Assembly (NCBI GenBank): GCA_014338405.1
Contig: JTDE01000895.1
Span: 131,945-195,944, forward strand
Origin: Paragonimus skrjabini miyazakii
Lineage: Eukaryota > Platyhelminthes > Trematoda > Plagiorchiida > Troglotrematidae
Length of the DNA: 64,000 nt
Direction of reading: 5' to 3'
The notes under the pieces are model-generated. The model made no database searches and was not told the origin of the DNA. It saw only the letters and a list, made by a program, of their open reading frames with translations. The position numbers and the translations under genes are program-made. Of this stretch, positions 27,000 through 38,199 are shown piece by piece. How positions within the stretch are numbered: the stretch's first letter is position 1; the number at the start of each line of letters is the position of its first letter.

Positions 27000-27700
27000 G
27001 GTGACCGTTTCCTGTCGATTTGTGGGTAGCGCATAAATAGAGCAGACGGCCAACCTTCTGGTCAACTATACCAAAGTCGTGAGGTAAAGACAGCCGGCCG
27101 GGCCATTGAGTCGCAGTCACTCAGCCACTCCACAATATCAGGTGAGTTGCGATGTAGACCTGATTAGACCAAGTTTCAGATGCATAGACATGATTTAAAA
27201 GTTGATGCCATGTAGCTCCCTTAGACTCGACGAAGTGATGAGGTCAGCGACTCTGAAACAAACACCATGATCTTGAACATCTACGGGAGAACCGACTCGG
27301 TGGGAGGAGAAACATTCCCACACTCCCCGGAGCTTACCCCAGTCTGCAAGTCTCGTCTCATTCAGAGCTATGATACCAGTATATTAGCAGCCGAGTTTCA
27401 CTGCAGTCAGTGCGGTTGGCCGTCCGATGTTGCATTGACCAGTAGCGTGCGAGCATTCCATATCCCGACAGACAGCGGTCATGCTCCTACGAGTGTGGCT
27501 TAGGTGAGTTTGAAGGAATTCACGTGGGGCTTCTGATTCAACAGCTTGAGTCTGGAGAACACCACCCAGAGTCCCAATTATATAAGGTAGCGAGGGGTCT
27601 AGTAAGCAGATTGGCGACCAGGGTGAGATGTTTCCAACCGAATGTGTACGGGTGATTGCACGCAAACCATCGATTGCCTAACCGAGACAGCTACTACTAC
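27000..27700. repeat. G+C-richer segment, probable old repeat
   Basis: Composition differs sharply from its surroundings and resembles the LINE regions of this window. Open frames exist on both strands (plus 27267-27503, minus 27384-27665). The plus frame contains FHCSQCGWPSDVALTSSVRAFH, which has the C-x2-C ... H spacing seen in zinc fingers at the ends of some LINE proteins. No RT or endonuclease motif is visible. Assignment as a transposon is an inference. Confidence 0.35.
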
Positions 27701-27750
27701 ATCGTTCGCGTTCTCGTGAGTTTGACAAGACCATTACCAAATGCACTTAC

Positions 27751-27901
27751 CAGATACAATGTTCATTTTTGGTTCAACCAGAACAGAGCGTGTACATGAA
27801 TCGTAATGTATCGTGGTGTCCCACTGGTCCATTGAAGGGTTGTGTGAGCAGAATGTGCCTATTCCACTCTTCGTTTCGAACTGATACTTAATTTCGGTAG
27901 G
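27751..27901 (-). CDS. Candidate internal exon, unidentified
   Basis: 151 nt, 50 codons plus one base: acceptor CAATTCTCAACAG, donor TATCTG|GTAAGTGC, phases 0 and 1. Codon use is coding-like (TTC, ACC, GAC, TAC, CAC). The product contains two Cys and an alternating polar/hydrophobic pattern (QFETKSGIGTFC, DTTIHYDSC) suggestive of beta strands. It lies downstream, on the same strand, of the exon cluster at 28.5-31.6 kb, but the model there seems to end at 28497, so it may belong to another gene. Confidence 0.55.
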
Positions 27902-28496
27902 CTGTTGAGAATTGCGCATTGGAGTTATTTGTGATCGAATTGTCTCTGCTTATTGTTCTTCATTTTTCGGTTTTTACTTTCAAAGACTTTGCCATAATTT
28001 TCTGTCCCTTGATAAACATCTCACCTTAAAATGAATGGACTAAAGTCCATTTGAGGGAAGAGAACTGTGTAACTTTCCAGAGGGTTGGTTTGCAGTATTA
28101 ACAGTTTCGGAGTCAAACTGGAGATCATTTCAGCCAAATGCTTTACGAATGACGCCGAAATCTTGGACATTGTGTGTCAGAGAAATGACTTATGTTGACC
28201 AAGTCATAGTCAACCCCATTATACCCCTGTTAGTTTGCCAAGGTAACTTCCATAAAGCAAAGCTGGCTATGTTAAAGGTTGCTACCGTAACGACGCGGAA
28301 GGCTGAACATCGTTTTCAGGAAACAAGTACCATGTGTGGTATCCAACCTCTTGTCAGAGAATTGACAAATACCCTGTATCTTGCTGCATGTTTGAAGCCG
28401 TATGATCACTCGACGTTCTTGATCTGTCAGCGAGTTTTCTGCTATAACAGGCCTCCAGTTTTCAGAACCTTTTAAACCAAGCTAAAGCAGTGGGAT

Positions 28497-29494
28497 TTAA
28501 TTTTTCTTGACTATCTTGTCAAAGTTCCAGCCATCCTGGAAAATTAGGGATATAATCATAATTCGCTTGGTCGTAGTCAAGCGGAAAGAAGTCTGGAGCT
28601 CAGTAGGTCTTGTTTCCAGTCCCAACGGTTAATTAGAGCTAATCGCCCATGGTAGCATTTTGCCGAAGGAGTAAGTGAAGATCCGAATAACACCTGCATT
28701 GCGACGTATCCCACGCCGTACACTTTGCGGACAATATCACAATTCCGATTAGTCAGTACTGAAACGGTGGTCAATGTGGACAAACCGTCGTCCAATACAT
28801 CCTGACTGGTCGACACTGAGAACACAAATAATAAAGTTAGCCGCAATCATCACATTTCTCACACTCTATAGAAAGTTGTATGTAGTAATGCGTAACTACC
28901 AACCGGTGTAAGAGAAACAAATCCACTAGACGATGTCTGCAATAAGTGCAACAGCCTGGCAGTCTTCGCGTGACTCGCTAAAGACATGATATCTATTGCT
29001 TCTTGATAGAAGCGTTTAATTCCCTCCTCGTTACACATTAATTGCGAGATTTGACAGGTAGCACCACCGAACCTCAAGACGATATAGCCACAGTGAAAGT
29101 TTCCATTTGGTTTGATCGTTTTCAGTCTGTCATCACGATAAGAAGGGGTCTTGTGTTTCGAAGCCAGTGCGTATGCTGTTACTAAGCTAAACCAATTGTA
29201 AACTATTCACTCATAGCAGCAAACAGTGTTTTGATGATACATCTCATCAATGCGTAACCAAGCCAGGTTTGACCCAGAAGACCTTGGTTCATTCTGAGTG
29301 GTTTGGTTAACTCAACTCACCAAAATCTGCTCGTGCCGCCGTACTATCCTCAATTCATTGGTTCGCATGTGGTTTAAAAGGTGCACTTCTTTATAAAAGC
29401 GTTTTTGGGACAAATTACTCTTTGTTGAGAAGCTTCTTCCTAGCAGTGAATACCATGCTTCAGTTTCTCCATGAGAAGGAAAATCGAGCAACAT
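28497..29494 (-). CDS. Unidentified gene X, four phase-matched exons with stop codon
   Basis: Proposed join (complement): 29494-29321, 29149-28900, 28815-28694, 28535-28497. Junction phases agree (0, 1, 0), introns are 171, 84 and 158 nt, and donors are GTGAGT, GTAGTT and GTGTTA. The last exon follows TTTTCCAG and ends in TAA after DKIVKKN. The 194 residues include a basic R/K-rich first exon (SQKRFYKEVHLL), a second exon with GGATCQISQLMCNEEG, AIDIMSLASHAKTARLLHLL, and a third with VLTNRNCDIVRKVYGVGY; the helical, Leu-rich second and third exons recall armadillo/HEAT-type repeats, but I do not recognise the protein. The 5' end is open: an acceptor sits right before the Met of the first listed exon, so earlier exons are likely. 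The acceptors CACAAG and ATACAG/CACAG are weak, so exon starts may shift. Confidence 0.6.
28694..28815 (-). CDS. Gene X exon 3 of model
   Basis: 122 nt between GTGTTCTCAG and GCAATGCAG|GTGTTA. Begins with two bases that complete the codon left by exon 2, 84 nt away. Encodes an acidic start (DVLDDG) then a hydrophobic/helical stretch. Confidence 0.6.
28900..29149 (-). CDS. Gene X exon 2 of model
   Basis: 250 nt, phases 0 and 1, best-looking exon of gene X: long open frame, coding-like codons, donor GGTTG|GTAGTT. An alternative acceptor (TGATGACAG, 29127) has a better pyrimidine tract but would need the preceding exon to end in another phase. Confidence 0.6.
29321..29494 (-). CDS. Gene X exon 1 of model
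   Basis: 174 nt, 58 codons, donor CAGATTTTG|GTGAGTTG. Begins with an in-frame ATG directly after CACAG; it could therefore be either an internal exon or, less likely, the start. Basic and Arg/His-rich towards its end (MRTNELRIVRRHEQ). Confidence 0.5.
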
Positions 29495-30134
29495 CTGTGT
29501 TCTGTATACGTATTATTTCTAGGTCATCTTGTCTCACTCTCAAAATCTTACTCATGATTATCCGGAGATTTGTGACTTGTTATTGAGACAGCACTTAAAA
29601 ATTGTCCAAGTTTCCACGCTTAGACAGGGCAATTTTCAACTCTTGGCCGGGGTAAGAAGATCTGGAGCTTATGAATTCAAACGAGTGCAAAACTAGAAAC
29701 ACGTAAGTTTTTTACACACGCAGGCAGAAGGTTTCAAGTGACTGCGAAAACTGAGATTAAATGTAAGCACTGTTCAATTTGTAATAAGTAACAGTTCGGT
29801 TAAATGTTGTCGTGGCACTTATTTTTATTGTTCTGTTTTCTGAAGAAATGTTTCCAATTAAAGATGGGCTTTATATTGCAGCTCATAATTTAAAACCGCA
29901 TATTTCAAAAACAATGGCTTGCACCATTCCTCTTAACTACATGTTGCAACAAGTAAGGCCGATGTGGAACGGTTCCTTTTTTGAGTAGATGGATTTTAAA
30001 AACAGAGAAAAAAAGAATAATTTACTAAATGGTAAGACACTTCCAACGTTTAAGCTTTTGACTGTGATTGTTGCAGCTTAATGAAGTATTCGACAGGCTT
30101 CATATGTTTCCCCTTCAACTTAACTCACGCTTCG

Positions 30135-31604
30135 TTAGCGTTCAAGCGCGTGCGCACACAATTCGATCTGATTGGAAATTCGGTCGAGGACTGCAATGTG
30201 CACACAGTTCAGTCATGCATAACTGTCTGCTATGTTTGTTTCTCTAAACAATTCGTACAAAGCATGACAGTCATCATTCGGCTAAGTCTGACAGTCGTCA
30301 GTTTACACATGTGCACCCGTTCCGCAACATCAAACGAAACTAAACGTTGAGTTTAATGAGTAACACAAAACTCGTACCAGTTTCACTACCAAGTTGACTT
30401 AAATCACAATTTATTCTCTGACTGTGGAGCTCAATTTGTTTCATGGTCCAGTATCTTTAAAAAATCAATCGTTTGAAAATCCTAAACATTGAACCAATTA
30501 GCTCCCTTCAGAGATTTGAGTACAACACCGAAAAACATGCGTAAATTTCGTAACGATGCGTCAACATTAAACTTTTAATAATTGATATATAATTTAGTGA
30601 ACCTTAAGTGTGAACTCAAAGATAACAACCGCTAGCCGTTCCCAGGCATATCCATGTCACCGGAAGGGCAGTTCTATTAAAAGAGTTCCCTATAGAAAAT
30701 CCACGTGGTCCGGTCAGTATCTGAAAATTGGTAGCTTCACATTACTTTGAAATACATCGCACTATGCTAGTCCCACGAAACGGTTTGACGCATAAGCCGA
30801 ATTTGAGCAAGTTCGTCCAGAAGGATGTGCACCATAGAAAAGGGGCTAAATTTAAAGTAGGTTGATCGACTTAGCATCCTAGTTTGTTGATACGAAGTCC
30901 AATCACATCAATTTAATCAAGGATTCTTACTGTTAAACGACCCAATCCAGCCTATGCACTCAGTAACCGGACTTCTTGAGCCTGAGCCTTCTATGTAGTC
31001 ATTGACTTTCTCTAACGTAGTGATCAGTTGTCCGTTCCTTAGTTGTTTGATATGGAAATTATTTGTTATTGTAAACGTAGTACTGAAGAATCCATGCGAA
31101 ATTCCTGCACCAACCATCCTTTGTATTGCAACCTTGTTAATCAGACTTCAGAAACATTCGTTTTGGAATTTGCACTGGGCTTGATTCTTGTGTAAAAGCG
31201 TAAGTGGAGAGAAGAGTAGCAGTAAGAACAAGGCCAGTTGAAGTCCGGGGCATGAAATGGAAAATTTCCAAGGGAATTTCCAGGGGAATCACCACCATAT
31301 AAGGCAACTTATTGCTCTGATGTTCATAAAATACGGGCTGCATATGTAATCATTCAGGTCAGTTCACCATGAAAAAGAGTCTCTTCCTTCGTATGTAAGC
31401 TTCAGATAGGAGGGATACAGTTTCCTGAAACTCAGTAGGTTGTACAACTGCCACTTGCTTCGAACGGACACGTTCTTTATCATACGATGCTCATGCCAAC
31501 CCAAGAACAAGTGTTTTGGTTGCTTTTCTGGAGGTATACAAAACCATTTCATCAATTCACTGCACGCCTGACTGATCGCCTTGATGCGGACATCTCTTGT
31601 AAGC
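30135..31604 (-). CDS. Unidentified gene Y, two strong exons and a possible last exon
   Basis: Proposed join (complement): 31604-31368 (237 nt), 31145-30931 (215 nt), 30190-30135 (56 nt with TAA). Phases match at both junctions (2, then 1). Introns 222 and 740 nt; donors TCATG|GTGAAC and TTAACA|GTAAGA; acceptors TGTACTTTTCAG, TGTTTCTGAAG (weak) and CACATTGCAG. Product features: KAISQACSELMKWFCIPP, aromatic LFLGWHEHRM, SKWQLYNLLSFRKLYPSYLK, then GAGISHGFFSTTFTITNNF and a Ser/Gly turn GSGSRSP. No domain recognised. A GTGAGT just after the final stop leaves open that the last exon is misread. Same strand as gene X 0.6 kb downstream: the two could be one gene if linking exons were missed. Confidence 0.55.
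30931..31145 (-). CDS. Gene Y exon 2 of model
   Basis: 71 codons with partial codons at both ends, donor A|GTAAGAATCC. Start set by phase match to the preceding exon at a weak AAG acceptor directly after an in-frame stop. The in-frame ATG at 31117 is internal. Confidence 0.55.
31368..31604 (-). CDS. Gene Y exon 1 of model
   Basis: 79 residues without a stop, good acceptor (GGAATGTACTTTTCAG) and codon use. The acceptor leaves one base of a codon, so at least one earlier exon exists above 31604; I could not place it. A frame starting at an internal ATG (31555) is part of this exon, not a gene start. Confidence 0.6.
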
Positions 31605-31619
31605 CTGAAAAGTACATTC

Positions 31620-34320
31620 CCAAAGAGTGCAAATTTTGGTCAGATTGCTAACCAATCGCCAGGGAACTGATCTGGTGCTTAACTGCACACTGTATTTCCA
31701 TCCTTGACGATTAGAGTTCGCCATGGGGTTATCTTTTTTTTCACGCATGTATGCACAGATACGGAAAAACGCTACTACCAGTCGACTGTATCTCTCGCAT
31801 TCCATCAAATTTTTCAGCGAGCCTCTTTCAGATACTCACTGTGTCTCCTACCAAGGCGATCAGACAATCTTAATATCATGCAAAAACGAATGCAGTTGTG
31901 TTTGTATATAATATAATTCAGTTGTGTCTAGTGTAAAGTCACTGGCATAGTGATCAATATGACTGCCTCTTGAAAGCCTGGTTGAAACACATATCCCGAT
32001 CGTGGCAAACATGTACATTTCCGACGCTATCTAACAACAGCAAAAATGAAGTCTAGTGCAACTTTATGAAAGCAGATGACTGGAGAGTCCATAGCATTGT
32101 AAAAGCTACGGTCAGATGTGAACGATTTTCAAGTTATATCGACTGAAATCCCTTATTATGTGTCAGTGATGCAGAAAACATTCCAAGGAACAATGAAAAT
32201 AGTAAGTTCACACAAAAACCGCTTTATGCTTAAAAAGATGTTTCTCAAATACTTATGGCAAACGTTACATAAGCTGTGCAACACAACATATAAAGGAGTC
32301 AATCGTCAATTTTTGTAAAGTAAATGTAAACTTCATAGCCGTATCACAGTCAATCACTGCTGACGTGCTAGTGGTTATAGTTGGTTCGTCAGTCTGGTTC
32401 TATCATCCTACTCGTTCTGCATAGTATACGATATACTTAAGATGTCTCCCTGCATATCCAAATCATCTCATGGAATCAGCTCTCAACAATAAATCTGATT
32501 ATCTGTTAATCCTGTAAATCCGTGAACGAACAATCATGTCATTAATCTCAAAACAAAATAACGTTGCACACTACCTTGGTTAGCTCACGAGAAACACTGA
32601 AATTCGCAGTGAATCACGCGTGTATATGTTTTCAAATGAGGAATTATACTTATCATGTCGTGCAACCATTCAGTTTCAGCTGTTACTACGCGTTAGTCTA
32701 TCAACAATAACACATCCTGGTTCAGTTTGCTTCTCAGTTTGTTGTAAACACAACTACGCCTGACCGTCTGTAAATTGTTGTTGTGATTTACACAATGCAA
32801 TTCCATCAACTTCCCTTCATGAAACAGAACTGGCCCACCGGTTGGACTCATCGATCTCAATTGGTTTAATGGATAGAATAGTTGTTCAGTATCAGTTCAT
32901 GCTAGTTGCAATCATGAAAATCCAAAATCCACTCCTTACATAGCTTACTCTACAATCTATTATTCACTGCCAAGTTTATCTTCGTTTGAATTCATCACAC
33001 AAAAACAGTCAACATCAGAATTGAATCAGCCATCTCAATTTCAACAGTCGAAGTATCTAACTACTAGACCAGTAGTCGTATGATTTTTGTTTGTGGTAGG
33101 GAGGTTAAGTTCATTTTTATTAACTTCGAAACGTGCTAGGGTTAGATAGACATATTTCATTTGATGGCTAGATTGTGCTGGTTATGGTCAGGAGATTATC
33201 ACTCAAACAATAGCCAAAAATCCTTAACCATTTTCTATTTGGTTTGCTCCGAACAGTTAAAATGCTCTCTCCAGGATGAAACACCCTCATCCAAGGAACG
33301 GGTTAATTGAGTATGAGGTATTTGTGTATTTGGTACCTTCATCAAAGAAGCAAAGCTCCAAGGGCCGTATAAAAACGGTGAGGGGATTGAACCGTATGAT
33401 CAGGCGCCATGAAAAAAGACACCGGTTGCTTTGTTGCACCCGAACCGGTTTGCACATTCACTGGCCTCAAGTCGATCCCCCCAAGACATATATATTCGTG
33501 CAATTCCATACGTCGCTTTGACAGAAAAATTGACCTACACCTACCTAAGGAACTCAACGTAGACCGTACTCCACGTTTTTGCTTCTTGGACTCCGTAGAA
33601 CTGATGGTCACTAAAAGATCACTGGGATATGTGAATGATGCTCTTCAGACATGATCTCCTGTAAATGTGAGTCCACACAGAATAGTACGGGGTCCATTTC
33701 TGAACTTAAGCAATTGAACTTATAGACTCAAGTAACGTAGTGAGAAAGCTAAATAAAAAAACTTTTCACTGGAAATGAAAAGAAAAAACGCTTGACCACA
33801 TTTTTGAGCTTCATAAAATAATATCTAACTGCGTGGCATTCTCTAAGTTGTAATCTTCCTCCTTATATTGTCCTTCCTGGCACAGTGATTAGGTTACATT
33901 GCGGAAGGGTTCTACCTTTGTTCTGTTAGCTGAGCGTCTCAGAGTTGGAATACCTGCTAGGTGACCCTATCTATACCCTGACAAATTCACAATATTTCAG
34001 CCCACGTGTAATTATGCCATCACAGAGCAGTAAATATAAAATACCATAGATGCAGTCGGTTATTCTGTAGCTGTCAGTCTCAACGGTAGGTAGGTAGATG
34101 TTGTAGTCTACTTCGAAGTGCGGTTTTCCACCAACATCGAAGTCGTCACAACTAGCTGCAGCCAAGAGCCACTTGATAGTACACCTTTTTAGATAGTGGA
34201 TAGTACGTTAACACACTAAAGGCAATCTTGAGAAGACCTCATTACTGGTCATAAACACACATTTTGACGGTTTTGATGAAGTAACGCTAACACTGCTCAG
34301 TGTTGTACATATATTGATAG
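31620..34320. other. No firm gene
   Basis: Overlapping ORFs near 31700-31900 and 33276-33654 occur on both strands. The 33.3-33.65 kb segment is somewhat G+C-richer and may be an old repeat, but no motif is visible. Confidence 0.4.
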
Positions 34321-34340
34321 GATTACATGGGATTCGAACG
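34320..34340 (-). other. Isolated B-box-like sequence
   Basis: GGCGTTCGAATCCCATG on the minus strand resembles the T-loop of a tRNA. No acceptable A box or cloverleaf upstream, so a tRNA gene is not supported; a SINE relic is possible. Confidence 0.25.
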
Positions 34341-34684
34341 CCATTTATTCAAAGACGAACGCCATCGGGGAAGCACCTTTGCACTCCCCGAAAGAGATTT
34401 CCTGTTTGAGAGCAGAACTGCATAAACGCGGTGAATGTGTTTATAACTGATGGACGACTTGCCAGAAAGTATGGTCAGCTCCAAATTGTAATCTAACTTG
34501 TAGTCTACACTTGGTAGGACAGATAAATTCAAACAAGAAGGAAATCCGTCCGGGACTCAAAATATGAAGGAGCTTCTTTAGCATTCGATCAATCAGTAGG
34601 TTGTAATTAAGTGTCCAAAACGTCGTGCTCAAGTGAATAGCTTTGTTAAGTAGTTTCAACGTGAAGGTACAGAAAAACCACTTT

Positions 34685-35007
34685 TGTTGTGAGCCAAGAA
34701 CGTGGATGGCGCAAGGGTTATTCATTCAGGATAACGACACATGGGTTATGCGTTCAAACATGACAACAAACAAAAATACTCATCTGCATAAGGCACTGGG
34801 CCCAGACGGTCACGGTTGCCACAGACGCCAATGCTCAGTTCCTTTACGTTCCTTTACGTACCAAGGACCATTTCATGCGATGCTGCACTCCGATGTTTCT
34901 TCTTGTATCTTTCCTGCGGCTACTTCAATATCAAAATTTATGCTCTGGCCCCACTACTAAATAGCAGTTGTGTGAGTAGTATAGTGCGATCGCTCCTCCT
35001 CACTACA
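34685..35007 (-). repeat. 3' LTR of gypsy element 2
   Basis: About 323 bp, starting TGTAGTG directly after the integrase C-terminal region and ending TTGGCTCACAACA. Homologous along its length to the plus-strand LTR at 4609-4911, which fixes both boundaries. Contains the small tandem TTCCTTTACG duplication that element 1 lacks. Confidence 0.75.
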
Positions 35008-35034
35008 TTCTTCCTTCCACAAAGATTGTTCCAG

Positions 35035-35930
35035 CTACAGCAACAGCCGTTCAGGTTCTCTTCCTTCTCCCGAAGATCTGCGTACTGGCCTCGGGGACAT
35101 CGATGCTCCTGGTGTGCATTCTCTTCTGCTCGGGATGTCATACCATTTACAAAGCTCGCTTCCGTGCACTCGATGTTGATTCTTCTCATTCTTGATCACA
35201 TACACTGGGCCATGGTGGTCCACTACTAGATAAGGTACTCTCCACTTCGTCAGGAATTTCCTAGATCCGGGTCCTATTGCGCCCGGACTCCACTTGTCTC
35301 TGTTTTACCTTCGAACCAATTCCAAACCCAGCACATCGACCCGACAACCTTGACGTTGACTGATCCTTGGAAACTTCTTATGCGTTTGCCAAGTTTTGGT
35401 TGGTCACTCTTCGAGCTTCTACTAATTCACGCATGCTCATCCGTCGGTCTCCCCATAAATCAGTTTTTTGATCGACTGGCAGGCGTGGCACGCGCCCGTA
35501 CATTAGCTCGAACGGTGACTTCTTCGTTGTCCCTTGAGGTGAACAGCGGTGGGTCAACAGAATGAACGGTAATGCTTCCTTCCAGCTCCCTCCTTTCGCC
35601 ACCTACCATTCCTTGATTGTGTAATTGTTTTTTTCCGTCAATCCATCTGATTGAGGGTGGTATGGCGTCATGCGAATTTTTTTACTTCCCAAGCGCTGCA
35701 AACAGTTCCGAAATTCTTCACTTTCGAAGCAGGGACCTTGATCAGTCAGTATGTTTCGCGGTATTCCGTGATCTGAAACGATGTGTTCCATCACCGCCCT
35801 GAATATAGTGGTTGCACGTTGAACAGGTATAGCGGCTGCTTCCATCCATCTTGTGAAATATTCAGTCATGACTATGATGTACTGATTTCCAGAAGTGGTT
35901 ACTGGGAAGGGACTCATCACTTGTAGTAAA
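35035..35930 (-). pseudogene. gypsy 2 integrase core and C-terminal region, broken
   Basis: Minus strand. The core opens FPVTTSGNQYIIVMTEYFTRWMEA (35915-35840), with Glu where the first catalytic Asp is expected; the second Asp is in LTDQGPCFES (about 35745-35715) and the Glu in YHPQSDGLTEKNN (about 35655-35620). A stop at 35600 and a frame change follow; then FELMYGRVPRLPVD and, in other frames, KFLTKWRVPYLVV and VIKNEKNQHRVH, the usual C-terminal chromodomain-like tail. Homology begins abruptly at 35930 inside the integrase; the zinc finger, RNase H and RT are missing. Complementary in content to element 1. Confidence 0.85.
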
Positions 35931-35934
35931 TGTG

Positions 35935-37240
35935 AAAGTGTAATAATGCGACCAACTAGTCACCTTATTAAGTTTAGGTAATAATAGCCAAATCAGGAAA
36001 ATCAGTGATTGTATATACAAAAGTAAACATACATATGGCAATAAGTGAGGATGCGACATCAGCAGAATTAGACGAAGTTCCTCATCACTATCCTCATTTA
36101 TTAATACAAACACATTACATATACATGTACCATTATGCTTATTAATCCTACTTACCCAATAATGCAACGAGTGACGTGAGTACTGCTAAGTGGTTTGAAT
36201 TTCGTCTCAAACGCTTATTACCTCCAGCAGGCCAAATAAAGATGTGGTCAGACTGATCGTACTCAGGTCGGTTTGGAAGTGCCAAAATAGTCAATTCGGA
36301 CGTACTTACATACGAACGATTTATTATCGAATTGCGTGACTATACACGCGAGTCTTCGTGATTAATTGCAGGTATGGACTACCCCTAATGTGGTCAACTT
36401 TGGAAGTTTCTCGTCATCATCAGTTCGATAGATTTATAGTTTAACGGAAAAATACTTAAAGTTTCCCACCGATGTCTTTGATCTACGTGGGAACGCCAAT
36501 AACTCAATACAGGCCGCCACCTGTTTATCACGGACGCCAGAATCGAATTGGGTAATTCCCATACAGGTAAACAAAAACGAGCGTATTTGTTAGAGTAGAA
36601 ATTTAGAACTTTTATTTTGAAACTAGAAGATTATAGCTAGACGCGCAGGCAAAGGTGTGCAAATTTCAACCACGAACTGAATACTAAACAGGACTCAACC
36701 TGGTCGAATACAGACAACATATGCCAATAGGAAAAACCGCTTTAAACAAACACGTTTGATTCTCAGAAGGTAGATTGTTGAAAGAAAAGACGATAAAGGA
36801 AGCATGTTGCTAAATAGCCGCTGTGTAGTTTAGTGCCCCAGAGTGGCAGTGATGGATTCCGGCGTGAACTGCATGAAAAATCCTGTTTGGCAGTCACTCC
36901 TTAGGATCTTTTAATGGACTCCATATAACACAATGAAACAGGCGAGTAAATTAGACCGAAGTTGAAATTTCCGAGTATTTGTAGCAATACTGTAGCATTT
37001 AAAACGTCTGGGAATTCTGATTCTATAGCCGGTTCGAGTTCAGCAGAGGTCAAGATCCCTTACTACCGTATCTTTTTTAAACTATCTATTATGTAACAGG
37101 CTGGTGTAGATAAACTCATTTAACTGAAGATTGTCCCATGGAATTGGCAACGGAAACTAAGTATTATATGCTGGACACAAAAAGGGACCCAAGGGTGAAC
37201 AATTCGTTTGTTAACCCAACCGGTGTCTAGAACCACCTCA
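35935..37240. other. No gene seen
   Basis: A+T-rich, no motif recognised; may contain the decayed 5' part of the gypsy element that is recognisable from 37.2 kb onward. Confidence 0.4.
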
Positions 37241-38199
37241 GTTGAAAGATGTGACAAAATGGAATACCCTCAACGAAGACCAGATAAAGTTAATAGTGCC
37301 CAGAATAAACGTCTTTGAAGTGTCTCAGCTTCTAGAGCCATTATATAAAGATGTTAAATATGTTTTATTGTCCATTGAAACTGCTTTAGGGCACGGGCAG
37401 ACAGACGGTTCTGTGCGCAACTAAATCACAAGTGGTCAAATGCTGAAAAATGCCTCCACTATTTATCGTTCAGAGTAATGCCGATTATTCAATACAGGCA
37501 GCAAAATGAAATCAAAACTTCTGCACTCAGGATTCGATCAGAAAGCTTCCTGTTCTCTCATTGTGCTATGCTCCGTGATAGAAGTGGGAATAAATGCGAA
37601 TTTAGTTCAAAACCTTCACACTCACCCACTACACTAAACAACGAAAAACCTGTTAAGCCAGTACACTACCAAGGTGATTACAAAACACAAAATCAATGAG
37701 ATGTGATTACAGGTTAATACGGTTGATCGTAGACGAAGAACCAGCCAGGAAGACGCACAAAGATCAATGACGAAACGGTCAATACGTTAACAAAAATCGA
37801 GGAGCATCATATTGGTCAAAAAGTTTACGGTTGAGCGGTAAGAAACAAACTCAACCTTAACAGTTTGATTGAAATTGAAGGTACTTATGTATGTTTTAGA
37901 ATTCCGAGGCCAGTATCATAATCTTTTTGAAGATAACCACAGTCGAAGACCATTACCTACTTTGCTGTCAAGTGCAGAAATAGTTTCTTGTTCCAAAATA
38001 TGACCTCCACAAGCGGTTGTTGATTCACTAGATGATGACTTGAACCAACTGATACGAAGGGTTCATCAATTCAGTAAATGACTTAAGTTGGACCACTCCA
38101 AAAGTAATAACCTAAGAGGTGGATGGGTCATTATTACTACATGGTGATATCTCAAATGGAATATTAGAGACTCGTGGATATACATTGTTCACTCTGAAA

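Noticed and set aside
28149..28475. 108-codon plus-strand ORF
   Set aside because: No splice signals, no motif, and it sits antisense within the minus-strand exon cluster; a minus frame over the same bases looks at least as coding-like but lacks a phase-compatible acceptor.
29640..29700. Minus-strand segment after GCTCCAG reading SSYPGQELKIALSKRGNLDNF then stop
   Set aside because: Looks coding-like, but its phase fits neither gene X nor gene Y and no other partner was found.
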